Assembly: GCF_000220395.1 (NCBI RefSeq)
Contig: NW_004087491.1
Location: 18,066 to 82,065 of the forward strand
DNA from: Ichthyophthirius multifiliis
Lineage: Eukaryota > Ciliophora > Oligohymenophorea > Hymenostomatida
Direction of reading: 5' to 3'
DNA: 64,000 nucleotides
Positions 40,567-54,500 of the stretch are shown piece by piece. A model generated the notes under the pieces. That model saw only the letters and a program-made list of their open reading frames with translations, made no database searches and was not told the origin of the DNA. A program made the position numbers and the translations under genes. Within the stretch, counting starts at the first letter, position 1. Every line of letters begins with the position of its first letter.

Positions 40567-42047
40567 ATGTAATATTCCCTTAATTTAATTATACCTAAAA
40601 ATTTACAAACTAGTAATTAAAAATTTAATTCAACATAAGCAATTTAATAAAGACGTTCTCTAAAAAACCTAATAGTAAAAAAATTTACTGAAAAATACCT
40701 TCCAAATCCCAAAAAGTAACATTTAATTCAAGATATTCAATCAGAAATCGATTTTTTATTTAATACATAAGAAGTGAATGAAAAAAATTTCAAAATATTA
40801 AAAGAAAGATTATAAAAATTATCAAAAAATTAATATTTCAGCACTTCTTTGGAAAACGAAAACATATAATAATAATAAATATAAAATAATTAACTAAAAC
40901 ACTCACTTTAAATTTCTTAAAGGAGTTTTAATAGCAAGAAAAATCATAGTCTATATTATTTATCAAAAAGGGAAGAAAACGAATGGGCCGAATTAGTTAA
41001 CTTTAATTAAAAATAATAGAAAAAAGAGATTTAATAGGAATATATATAAAAGGAAATATAAAAAAAGAAATTAAAAGATCAATTAGATAGCTAATTAATT
41101 AAAAAAGAGTAATAAAAATATAAACTAATAATGGAATTGTAAGAAAGCTATATACAATAGAAAGAAATATTATAAAAAGAGAAATTAAAAGAATTATAAA
41201 AAAAAGAAGAAAAGTAAAAAAAATACTTTGAATAGAAATAAATGAGAGAAATTTAAAAAGAAAACATAAAAAAAAGAATAGAAATTGAAAACTAAAAAGA
41301 AAGGGATTTTTAAGACTAATTTTTATAAAAATTAAAAGAAGATTTATAAAAGGAATAAGCCTTTTTAAAATAAAAAAACAAAACGAAAAATAAAACTAAA
41401 TATAAGCGATTGTTTTTAGTTTAAAAAATAAAGAAAAAACTATGTTGGATATCAAAAATGAAAAAAACAAGAAGTTGTATTCTAAAAATTATATTTAGAA
41501 AAACTTTAAAAATAAGAATAAGAAAGAGAATTAAAAAAAAAAAATACTTGATAAAATTTAATAAATTTCACAAAGATATGAATCAGTAGTTCTTTCAGAT
41601 TAAAAATAAATTTAAAAATAAGAAGAACTTAAAATACTTTAAGGTATAAAAGAGGCATAGAGAATCCTAAAAGAAGAAGAAACCATTAAATCATTAAAAA
41701 TAAATTAATAAAAGTAAGAACTAAAGAGTTATTTAGAAAAATAAATGTAGGAAAATATCATAAAATAAATTGAAGAAGTAAAAATAGACAAAAAATAATC
41801 TTTATATTGGGATTAAGAAAACCAAAAAGAAATAAAAACATAAAAAGAATAATTAAAAGATTATTAAAACAAATGTAAAAAAAACCAAAGTATGGTATTA
41901 AAATAAATAAAAGAAGGCGAATAAAAATATTTAGAAGAAAAAATGAATATAAAAGAATTACAGTATAATAAAGAATTATTAAAATCAGCAAATTAAATTT
42001 CACACAAATTTAGGCATGATTTTTAAAATAATATAAATAGACAATGA
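40567..42047 (+). CDS. Charged coiled-coil protein, possibly ciliary (TPH-like)
   Basis: The start MQYSLNLIIPKNLQTS leads into SKREENEWAELVNFNQ and several hundred residues of K/E/Q coiled coil. The C-terminal part reads KEEETIKSLKINQQ and SYLEKQMQENIIKQIEEVK, ending SHKFRHDFQNNINRQ before TGA 42045-42047. The dense KE-rich helix with LEKQM repeats resembles trichohyalin-plectin-homology proteins of cilia (CFAP53/MNS1 type), but that is composition more than motif. The frame shifts three times between 41370 and 41545, all at A runs. Two need one base added; the A12 run at 41533-41544 needs one removed. No intron is needed. It is convergent with VPS13 at 138 bp. Confidence 0.6.
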
Positions 42048-42184
42048 GAAAAATAAAATAAATTTATATATGTATGTATATATATAAATAAAATAAATAA
42101 ATAAATATATATATTTTATATATTTATAAATATATAATATATAATTATTTTTATATTTTTATATATATCCATACATATTTATAT

Positions 42185-45100
42185 TCAATTATTAACTATT
42201 TCAAAATATGGGATACATTTGTTTTATTAATATTTAAACAATACAAATTTCAATTAATCAGCTTTCTCTTTACTTTCATATTTTAATTTAATTTAATAAA
42301 TTTACCTTAGCCATGATTTTTAAGGTATATGTAAATGAATATATAACATCATTTAATTATTTTAATATTCCACCTTTTTAATTTTGTGCAACATTATATT
42401 TTTATATGTAATCGAGTTATGTTTTTTTACATAAAGTATTCTAATATCCGAAATAATAATTTATGCCTCTACTTTTTTTTTTCCCATTTACCCAATTGAT
42501 AATTCATCAAAATAAATAATTTTCTCATGCTCATAAGCCTTTAATTTATATCTATTTATAATATCTATTCCTATTGCCGTTTTAAAGTCATATGCTATCA
42601 ATTTTTAATTTTCCCCAAACTGTCTTATAGGCCTACTTCTCCTATCCATTATATGTTCTTCGTACTAAGCCGTATTTTTCAGTCCTTCTATTATTGTAGT
42701 TATTAAATCATATATAGCAATTGTAGGTCTAATAAAAATACATACTAACCCTTAATAAACTCCTTTAAAAAACCCAAAAAAACCTCCCTCTCGAGCCTCA
42801 TTTATTGGACTTAAAATAATCCCAGTGAATGTTTCCCATATATCGATAAAGAAATTTTTTAATCCTATAATAATTCCTTCTTTGAAATTTTTTAATGTCC
42901 TATTTACCCTCATTTATCTACTTTAAATAAACTACTTATGTAGAGTTACTGAGCTTAAAAGTTTCATTACAGTCCCTATAATTTTATTTAATGTCTTATA
43001 TACTCCCGAAATACTACTAGAAATCAACTTGACGGCTCCTATAGCGAATTGTTCTCCAAATTTATACCCACTTTTACTTTTTGTAAGTAAATAAAATGGC
43101 TAATAGAACATATCGACCATACTAATCCCCAAATTTTCAATTAAAGAAACTGGGTTTCCCAAAAGATCAAAACTGCCCAGTAATTTATACAATTACCTCA
43201 TAAACTGTTATGAAAAATGTTTACTTACATGAGTAAAAACTTCCGTAATTGTACAAAAAATATGAGTTAAGGACAATAAAGATAATTTTATTTTAGCCTA
43301 ATCTAAACTAGCCAAAGTTAACCCAAAATCAGAAATGATATTTTTTGTAGAAGCTGTAAGGGAATGTCCTGGAGAACTTCTAAAAGTAAAGCAAATATCA
43401 ATCGGTTCTACTCTTAAATTTTTTATATATTTTATATTTTCCCCTTATTATTTTTATTATATTCCTTAAAGTACTCTTTTTTTTAAATTCAGAAACCCAA
43501 CTGAAAACTACTAAGGTAATAAATCCTCATTTATATTATTTTCTAGAGTAAAAATTCTCTTAACTTAATTAAAATATGTAATTACACAATCTAAAATATG
43601 GTCATCAATTCGTATTTCGATTGTTTCTAAATAAAAGTTCATTTGATTTATATGAGAAATTTATTAAATACTATTTCTGAATAAAATCGTAAAAATCAAA
43701 AATGGATCACCGCAAGTTTTTTTCCTTTTCATGGGGGCCAAAAGTACAGGGAATTGAGTATTTTCGATCTAATTATTTATTATTATTGAGTCCATTTATA
43801 ATATTATTACTCCCTTTTAATTATTTTATACATAACTTATATTACTTTACATATTACTACGATTATGAATTACTAATTATTATGTTTAATTTATTGTATT
43901 AGGCATATTTTGTATACTTACTTCATCTTCGAGTATCTTTTATCCAATATTATTTTAAATATTAATTTCGTCATTTAGAGAATAAACTAATCCTAGATTT
44001 TTAAAAGAAATATGTAAAATCTCTTTAGGAGTATTATCAATAAAAGAGATTCCCAATATATTAGTAATTTAAATACTATATACAGTTTAAACTTTATCAC
44101 TTTTACCTTATAGATCATAATTATTAATGATTTTATCTGTATTATTATTATTATTATAAGTGTTTAAATAATCATTTTCTCCCTATTTACTTTATTCTTC
44201 CTATTTTATAGAATAAAAACACAGAACCTTAGTATGTTACATTAACTCAATTTTAAATTAAACCATATCAGGTGTAGTTAATAATATTGCTCTCCATAAA
44301 TATTCTATCCATTCTTTTGTTTCTTTTACATTTTAAGTTTTACAACTATAATGCACTTTTCCAGCTTTATTTATTACAAACTAATTATCTTTAGTTTCTT
44401 CAATTGTTGATTTCTATTTATAAATAATTAATGTTTTATATATGTCCAAAAATTTTACTTTCAAGTTTAAAACTTCGATTTTTTTCTCTCTTTTTTCATC
44501 ATAAATTTTAATCTTTTATTTATATACATCCAATATTATAAATTTGTTTTCATGATAATCTGTAACTTTAGAGGCTATTTGAATATTTCCTTTTTTGTAA
44601 AGGTATTTTTTGTTGATATTTTTCTATATATTTATAAAAATACAAAATAATAGAGAAATTTTTATTTACTTTTTTTTAATTTTCATCCAATTATCCTTTA
44701 ATTTTAATAGGTTAATATTCTTATATTTTATCAATATTATAATAAGCTTTTTCATTGTCAATTTCGACCCCTAAAATATGCTAAAGGACAACCTAATAAT
44801 CCCAAGTAAATCTAATTCTTTATCCCGGTAGAACCTAAGTCATTTAAGTTTATTTATATTAACTACTTTTTCTTTTAATACATCGAAAAAAACTCTTTTT
44901 TTATTGTAATTATTAACCCACATAAATCTCATGTTTCGTTCTATTTTCAATGAAATAAGGAGGGTTTTATAAATCTTCATTCTAAAATGTTACTATTAAT
45001 ATATTTTCTTATAAAGAAATATTCACCTTCAAATACTCATAATCCCAATCTTATATATTTTGACTTTATTATTTTAACACCTTTATAGCAAAATCACTTA

Positions 45101-45431
45101 CCTATATATATATAACAGAAAAAGTATATATTTTATATAACTTTTATTATTTTTTTAATATATATGTATACTTTATCTATTTTAAAACTATTTGACCATT
45201 AAAGGGGTTTCCTTAAACTTTTTCTGATTTCTTATTAATCTGGTATTTCAAAACCATACAGAAACTAACTTTATTTAACAAAACTAACCACGGCTTCCTA
45301 CTTTCCCTTGGAATCCTACCAAAAGAACTCTTAAACCTACTTAATTTAATCATTCTACTTTTTTTTATTTACATTAGCATTATTTTTAATATTATCGAGA
45401 TTCTTATTATTATTATAATAATAATTATAAA

Positions 45432-45488
<57 letters not shown>

Positions 45489-48400
45489 TTTTATTATTAT
45501 CATCATATGAACTTAAATAAAAAGGTTAGCAAGAAACATCTACCTATTTAACCAACAATTCATAAGATGAAAGATTTTTCAAAATAAACCTGGAATTAAT
45601 AATAATTATCTTCGACCTACTCATAAACCCCGTCATATTTTAAATTTTCAACGAAAAATCATACATAGTTTTATTTTTTTTTTCTTTATTTGGAATTTTA
45701 ACCTAAAAAACACACTCAGTACTTTTCAAAGAAATCGGTTAGCTCCAAGCCTATTACCCTTCTTAATTTTCAACCTTGACCCCAATTTAAATTTTGTTCA
45801 TATTCTTCGAAGTCGAAAACATAACCATCTTCCTCAAATTATGTGGACTTTATAAAAGTTAAATATCATAACTATCACCTTTCTATTAAATGGAAGAATT
45901 CGACTAATTTTTTGATATCTCCCATTATTATTATTATTATAAGGTATTTAATCTTTTACTCATACAAGACAATATTTCATTTTAATGTTCCGCGTGGCTT
46001 TCTATATTAGTAGTAAGCCCAAATTCTCTAAAACTCATATCTGTCAAAAACGTATTATTCAGAATCAAAAAAGGACAATAAAGTATAAATTATCTACTCT
46101 TCTGACTCAATTTAACCACATCTAAATAAAATATGATATTCGATTTGTTATCTAAATTAATTAATTTGATATCAATTTTATATTTTTGTTCTTTTTTTGC
46201 AAAAACCTTAGTTTCCCCTTATTATACATACTTTTAAAACTAAAATCCTATAAACACATCTTCCGAATATTGAAACTATGTACATTCGAAATTCCTCATA
46301 TTAAAATCAACTATCTATACTTTTTCATTATGTAAACTTCTGCCTTTATTTTTCTAAAAAGTTCCATATTTAAGTACTATATTAGTAGTTGTAGCATTCT
46401 AAAACTTAAAAAGTGGGTTTAAAATAAGAGTAGTTTCATACGCGATTTCCTTCTATAGATTATAAGCTACCTAATGTCTTGTTTTGACACAAGTAATGAC
46501 AAAACAAGTGTTATTTTCCTCTTTATTTTTCGAAAAAACTTCAAAATCATATTTATAAACGAGTCTATTATTTCCCTTTTCTAAATTTTAATTCTATTAA
46601 TCATTTAAAATTTCCGAAAAAACATCGTCCTAGTCTACATCATAATCTTTATAAGAAGTATTATCTTTAATAAGGAAGTCTAAATACACATAATCGTAAA
46701 ATCTCTACAGTAAATTTTCATCAAAATCTTCACTTTTCGGGTATAGTCTAATTTGTGAATTTCCATCTAGAAATTCCAGAGGAACTTCAAAAAAACAAAA
46801 AGGTCTGATTTTTTCTATTTATTTTTTGTCATTTTCTTTATTTATTAACTCCAAAATAACCTAAATATTCATATTATTATAAAATTTTACGCCTGAAGAT
46901 ATTGTTATTTCCTTTGAACCAGTTTATGGATTTAATCTATTATCTATAAGTAAATAAGTATTCCCTTCTTCATTTACTTTTTTGTTTATAATCGACTTTA
47001 TGATATCCTACCCGAATTTATTTATATTCTCAGTCCATTATAATATATTATTTTATAATAGCCTCATAATATTAAGGTCTTTTTTCTGCACTCTAGTACT
47101 AACTAACGACTACTTACGGTTTTCTAATAGCTTAATTTCTCTAAATTTCTACTATTATAGTTAATTAGCTTTCAATGAGGCTTTATTTTTATCCAATTTC
47201 AACCCAATTAGTATTTTCCCTATATGATCTAAAGATACCCTATTAACTTACCTATATAAATACGTTTTACTGATTGTTCCATGTTTAAAAACACTCTAAA
47301 GTATTAAATTATTGCTTACTTATTATTTATGTACTACAATATTTTTCATAGTGTTTAAATTTGAATTTGTCTATGTATTTTTTTTAGTCTAAATCGAAAT
47401 TTTCTTACTATATAAACCCTATTTTTTTTTAATTTAATTATTTTCCGAAAATTCTAAACCGTTTAAAATTTCGTTATTTTCTTCTAATTTTTTTTCCAAT
47501 TATTGTGATTCCTATTATTATTAATTATTAAATAAAACAAAGTTCTATTCATTTTCATTTTATAAAAAATTTAAATTAACAAGGGCTTAGTTATCATTTT
47601 ACTTATTCATATCCCTTTATTTTTATTTCTTTAATCCATATATTTCCTCCCACCCCATCCATTTCTTTTTCTATCCGTCTTTTATTTCCAAAGGAAGTGA
47701 GTTTTCCCTATTAAAGTCTTTTACTTCTAAAACTAACCCACTTTTATTTATAATAAAGTAAGGTTCTTCATCATCTACCCCTTCTTTTTATTAAATTTTC
47801 TTATACATTTCCATTATCTATTCTAAAAACTATAAAGAGCAATTAATATTAAAAGAATTATGATGTTCTTTTAATACAGGCAACATTTTTAGGTCATTTT
47901 TTGATTCGTAATTACCTAAATGAAAATTTTAAAGACTTCCGATTCTTTCTTATTTAATATAAAATTTCCAAGGTTCCAAAAACGGTTCATAAGTGATTTT
48001 TCTTTTATTAAAATAGTTTATTTCTAAACAACTTTTTAAAATAAAAATTTTATTCCCGCTTTAACTTTTAGATATACTTTTAGACAATAAATGATTTAAT
48101 TTTATTTCAAAGCTTTTTATTCCATAATTGTTTTTATATATTTCCAAACAACTTTTGTCTACTTTAATATTCATGATTTAAATAATATTATCTTCCTAAA
48201 TGGTCTTTTTCACAATATATAATTAACTCTGAGACATACAGGTACTTTTTGGCACTTTTTTTAACATATTAAAAGCTTTTAATAGTGTACTTAAAGAAAG
48301 CTAATGTTCGTTTCTATTTCTGTTAATATTTTAGCAAATAATTTATAAATACACATTTAAATTTAATATATAAATATATGTATATATATATATATATAAA

Positions 48401-51400
48401 TATGTATATATATGAATTTATATGTATATATATCTATATATATGTATATATATGTATATATATTTATATATATCTATATATATGTATATATATATATATA
48501 TTCATATATATATATATATATATATATGTATATTTATACCTTTTGTTGTTTAAAAGATTAAAACTATAATACTATTTTATTTGTTTATTTTTTTAGCTTT
48601 TTTTATTGTTCCTATAAAAATTTATTTCATAATTACTTTTGAACAAAAATTTAATATTTTTAAAAAGTAAAAAAAAATTAGGACTTTGAGAATTATTTAA
48701 ATCAGAATATTCTTTACTTTCTTCATTATTATTATTGTTATTTTAATTATTTACTAATTTTACCTAATTAAGAATATTATTATAAAAAGTAGACTTTCTT
48801 TCTATTACTTGTTTCTTCTAAACTTTTTTTTCCTTTATTTATTCAATTAAAATAGTCTTTTTTACTTCACATTCCACATTAATCTTCACATTTCCGGGCC
48901 CTTAATAGCTATCTCCCTTCCATTTGTGTAAATATTTAATATCTATTAAAAAAGCAAGAGTATTGGTATTCTATTAATTGAAACTTTAATTTTATTTTTA
49001 GTAAAAATTCGACATATTATACTAATTAACTCCCAAAATATTCTATTTTTTTTATTTTTCTGGATTTAAATTAATTTTTTCTTCTTGATCATCCGCCTAT
49101 GTAAATAAAATAAGATTTTAAATTTTTAATTCAATAATAAATTATGGAAAATTATTAAAAAATAAAGGTTATTTAAAAAAGGTTAATTATCAGAACCATC
49201 AAACGGTTTTCTAAAAAAAGAAACTAAATCTGTAATCAAATCTACTACTAATAAAATTTATTTATTCTCAAAATTCATTTTTATTAACTTTTCTCCATCA
49301 GGTCTTGATCTAAAAATGTACTTAAAATCGCATTTTGTTTTATTTAAGAAAATTTATTCATATTCTAATAAATAAATATATATATATAAAATTATATATA
49401 TATATATATATATTTATTAATTTTTATTTTATAATTTAAATAACCTCCTTATAAATTATTATAATCACTTTAATTATTCCTTATAGTTGATTTTAAGATT
49501 TCTTATAATTTATATATTAAAGGTTTTCTTTCTAGATATTTATCTGTTTACCAAATATCTACTATGTCTTAAGCAAACGTTTTATTTTATTTTAATTATT
49601 ATTTTTATGACTATTTTATACTAACCTAAATATATTTTCATATATTTTTACAATAAAAAAAATACTTATAATTCATTATTTTTTAAACTTTTTATCATTT
49701 TATTAGAACTATTAATAGATTTTTGCTCTGTATATATAGTTTTTTAAATTTAAACTTTTTATTTTTTAGAGTTTGAAATATTGTATTAATCTTCTTAATT
49801 AATATTACAAGATTTTTTTTATTATTTTCGTTTTATACAAATATTTTTGAAAAAATTAAAGAATTTACTGAAAAATCCAATTTTTGTATTTTATATCTAA
49901 TAAATAATTATTTAACAAAAAAAAAAACAAAACAAAAAATACCGAAATAGTTCTTTCTTATTTTAATTTAATCAATTATTTTTTATTTTTTTTTAATTTT
50001 TATTTTTATTATTATTATTTTTATTATTTTTATTATTATTATTATTATTATATATTATTATTTCTTATATATCAAATTATTCATCTATATTGATTTCACT
50101 TTATGAAAAAAAATCATTTTTAACGTTAGTATCTTTCATATTTTCATCAAAACCATTATTTATATAACATGTTGAATAATCTTCTTACATGAAAAATTCT
50201 TAAAAATTATTATCATTTATAATTTATTTATTTTTTAATAAAGAATCTTCCCTTATATCGTCCATATTTATAGAACTAATCCATAATTTTTAAATATTTC
50301 CTCCATATTATAAAATGAATAATTTAAAAATAACATCTATTGTATATTAAAAATATAAATAAATTTAATATAAATATTATTGTATAAATACCTGATAAAA
50401 AAAATTAAGTAAAATTTTTTTCTTTTTAATACCCATTTTCATCCCAAACTATTTAATAAATTCTCATATCTGCAGAAATTAAGCTAATAAAAACATAACA
50501 CCAACACTTTATAAAAAAATTTAAAAAGTAATATATAAATATATAAATATATAAATATATAAATATATATATTTATATTTTTATTTTTTTTAATTATTAT
50601 TTTTTAATTTTATCTTTATGTATAAAATTTTACTTCTTCACTGCTTTAATAAACATAATTTTTAGGTATAACAACTAATGGTTATTCACCTAAATTTTCT
50701 TAAAAAAGTTTACAAATAATTTTATAATCATTATCTTACATTTAAATTTTTAAATTATAAAAATAAACTTTAACTTAAAAAAATTGAAATATATAAACTT
50801 CTTAAAAATATTTAAAAATATTACTTTTAATAGGATTATCATTTTTTTTATTTATATCCTTATTTTCAATTTTAAATTTTTGATCATCATAAACAATATT
50901 TATATTTATTTCTTTTGTATTCTTACTAGATTAAATGAAATAACTTTATTTTTCTTTTTCACTATTTTAAGAATAAATAGTAAATTCTTAAACCTAAATT
51001 TTTATAAAAGAATCTGAATCTATCTCAAGTTCTTGTGAATTTTCAGAAGTAGAGGATATTTCACGTGTATATCTACTTCTACTTTTTTAATTACTAAAAA
51101 TACTAATTTAATCTTTTAAAGATTAAAAATAATCACTATCATTAAATTATTATTTTTACAATTTTTAATTATAATTAAAAATTTATTGATTACTATAAAC
51201 ATCATAAAATTCATCGAATTCATTTTCATCTATTTCTTTTTTCAATTTTCCTAATTTAAATAAATTTCCAAAATCAACATCACGTAATCCTTTTATATTA
51301 TTTTTTATTAAATATTTATAAATTATTTAGAAAAATAATATACCAGTAGTCCATATTTTTAATTATTTAAAATCTATAAAAAGTCTTTCTTAAGATAAAG

Positions 51401-51462
51401 AATTTCTATATACTTAAACTCTTGAATTTTAAATTAAAATCTCAATTTTTATAGGACATTCA

Positions 51463-51505
<43 letters not shown>

Positions 51506-54500
51506 TATTTTTATTTATTTTTAATTACTATTTTATTTTTAATATTTTTCTTTATTATATTTTTTTTTCAAAAAATTTATTATTTTCTATTATATATTTT
51601 TCTTTTTTTTAATTACCTTAATTTTATGTTTTCGGGCTATTTATATATCTTTTATCATTATTTTCATAATTATTTATAAATTTTTCATAATTTTATATTA
51701 TTTCTTATATATCTTTTTTTTAATCTAATTTTAAAAAGATTCTAAAAGATATTATCTTAAATAAAGTTATAACTCATAAGTACTTCTTTTAAAAAAATTA
51801 TATTGTATATTATCTAGTTTTATTCCTAAATATAAATAATCTTTTATACTTTGTGCTTTTTTTTTCTTAAACTTTATAAACTCTCCTTTTAAAGAGTTTT
51901 TCTAATTATTTTTCTAATTGCCAAAGTTATCTAAAATTTAAGAATGAATGCCTTTTTTTTCATGAATTTCAGAAAAGCATAAATTTTCTAAACAAAAAAA
52001 AGAATTTATTTAGTCTTTTTAATTAAATATTTCTAAATAAAATTTATCAAAATTGATTAAATATAAATAATCCTATTTATAAAAAAAATAATATTATATG
52101 TATTTTTATTTTTTAATATTTACTTAATTATGTATAAATATAAAAGTCATTCCTTCTGTGTATAAAACTAATTATTAATTATTTATTATTTCATTAGTTT
52201 TTTTTTAATTTAATTGATATAAATTTGGTCTATTATTTTATTATTATTCATCAGATTCTTATAATTAAATAAATATATTAATATTATATAATAAAAACCT
52301 TAATACAAATCAGGCCAAAAGCATGACTATTTCATATATAAAATAAAATTATCAGTTTATATTTATTTAAATAAACATATCATTTCGAAAATTAGTTTTA
52401 TTTATTTTATCATATCCGGATCTAGAATAAATATTGCTTATTTAGTATTTATTTCTATATCAGTTTAATAAAAAAGATAATCATTTAAATAGTTTTTTTT
52501 TTTATTAATTATTAATTATATGTCTGGTTTATCTTTATTTTTTTTTATATTCTTTTATTATTTATCATTTTTTTCTATAAAGTTTAAAATGAAATTATTT
52601 TTGTTATTTTAAGCGTTTATACAATTTTTACATTTGTTTTATTTACCTATTTTTTTTAATTAAATAAAAAAAATAAAAAATACATTTATTATTTGCTTTA
52701 TGTGTTTTAATATAAATGTTATCATCTAAAATATAGTTTTCGAAATTTTATTAATAAAAATTAAATTATTTAAGATTTTCTTAATTTTAATTTGATTATA
52801 TATTTGTTTATAATTCAGTGTTTTCTATTACTGAAATATTATTTAAAAAGTTTATTATTTCTTTATAATCATCTTATAAATTAAAAATATCTTTACAAAA
52901 ATTAAATATATACATATTAATTATAATAATTAAAATACCTTTTTACTTTTAAGTTTTATTTTTTTAAATATCAAAATTATTTAAAATATTTTATTATTCT
53001 TAATCTCCATTATTATCAATTGAAATTTCATCTATAAAATTATTTTATTAATTATTATTTTAATTGGCTTTAAAATTAAAATTTCTATAATCACTTTTAG
53101 CGATTAATAAATAAATTAATTCTTATATTGGTTCTTTAAGATTAATTTAAAAACAATTCTATTTTTTTTTTTAATAATTTAGACTATATATATATATATA
53201 TATATTTTTATATATATTTATTTTTATTTTTACATTTTGCAATATATTTATATTATTTGCTTTTATAAAAAAATTTTAAAAATAAATTTTATCTTAAATA
53301 ACGAAATCAATTCCTTTAAAATAAATTTATAATAATTTATTTGAATGAAATTATTAAATATTATTATTTAAACAAGATTCTTAACTATTTATTTATATAT
53401 TTATCATTAACCCTTCCAAATTAGCACTAAATTTTTAAATAATAAAATTGTTTATTAAATCAAGTATTTATTTTTATTAACATTACTATTATTTTATTTT
53501 ATTAATTATTTAAAATAATTAAAGTATATAATTTTTAATTTTACATATTAAATATTATTATTTTAATTCTGTATTTTCTCAGTATCTATATTTATTTAAT
53601 TTTAAGAATTCGTTTAATTTTCAATTGCTTGAAATAAGTTTTTTCTTTCCAAAACCCATATATTAGCTAAATAATACAATATATTAAGTTATTTAATATC
53701 TAAATTAAATTCTAAAAAAGGAAGATTTATAGAAAACTAAAAATAAAATAAAACAACAAAAAAAGACAAAAAAACAAAAAAATTACTTAATAACTATTCG
53801 GATAAATAATTTTTTATTAATTAACTAAAGTAACTTAAGTTATAGTTTTATCAATTTAAATTAAAATAGGAAGAGTATCTAAAATACTTGTGTATGGCTT
53901 TTTATTTTTATTAGACTAAAAAAAGTTTTAATTAATATTTTTATCTTAATTATTATATTTATTTTCTAATTTCTCATAATTAATTAAAAAAATGTTCTCA
54001 TATTATTCCCAATCATAGCTTTTAACAAACATTAACCTTAAACTATCTAAATTAATAAAAGCATGTTAAATATCGATTTTTTCTTATTTATTAATATATT
54101 TTTAAAAACTATATATATAATATATATACATTATTTATCTATTCTATTTTTTCTTTCTTTTAATTTAATAATAAAGAATCATATTATCTTTTCGAAATTT
54201 TTAAATTTTTAAATTAAACCAAAAAAATCTCTGATTTAATCTAATAATTTATTGGAAAATAAATATTAATTCTATTAATAGAAACCGAAATATTCAACTT
54301 ATTATTCTAATAACTATAATTTTACAAAATTTTATTGAAAATCAATTAGTCTCTATATAAAAAGCAATTTTATTTCTTATCTTATTTCTCAGGATTAAAC
54401 ATAACTAAAGAAATAAGTACTTTGCACCTTTCAATAAATTATTTAGTTAAAATAAAATTTATTTATTAAATTTCCAAATCAATATTATTATTTGTCACAT

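Noticed and set aside
48378-48569. A Tyr/Ile-alternating reading frame
   Set aside because: It is only a translated TA repeat inside a VPS13 intron.
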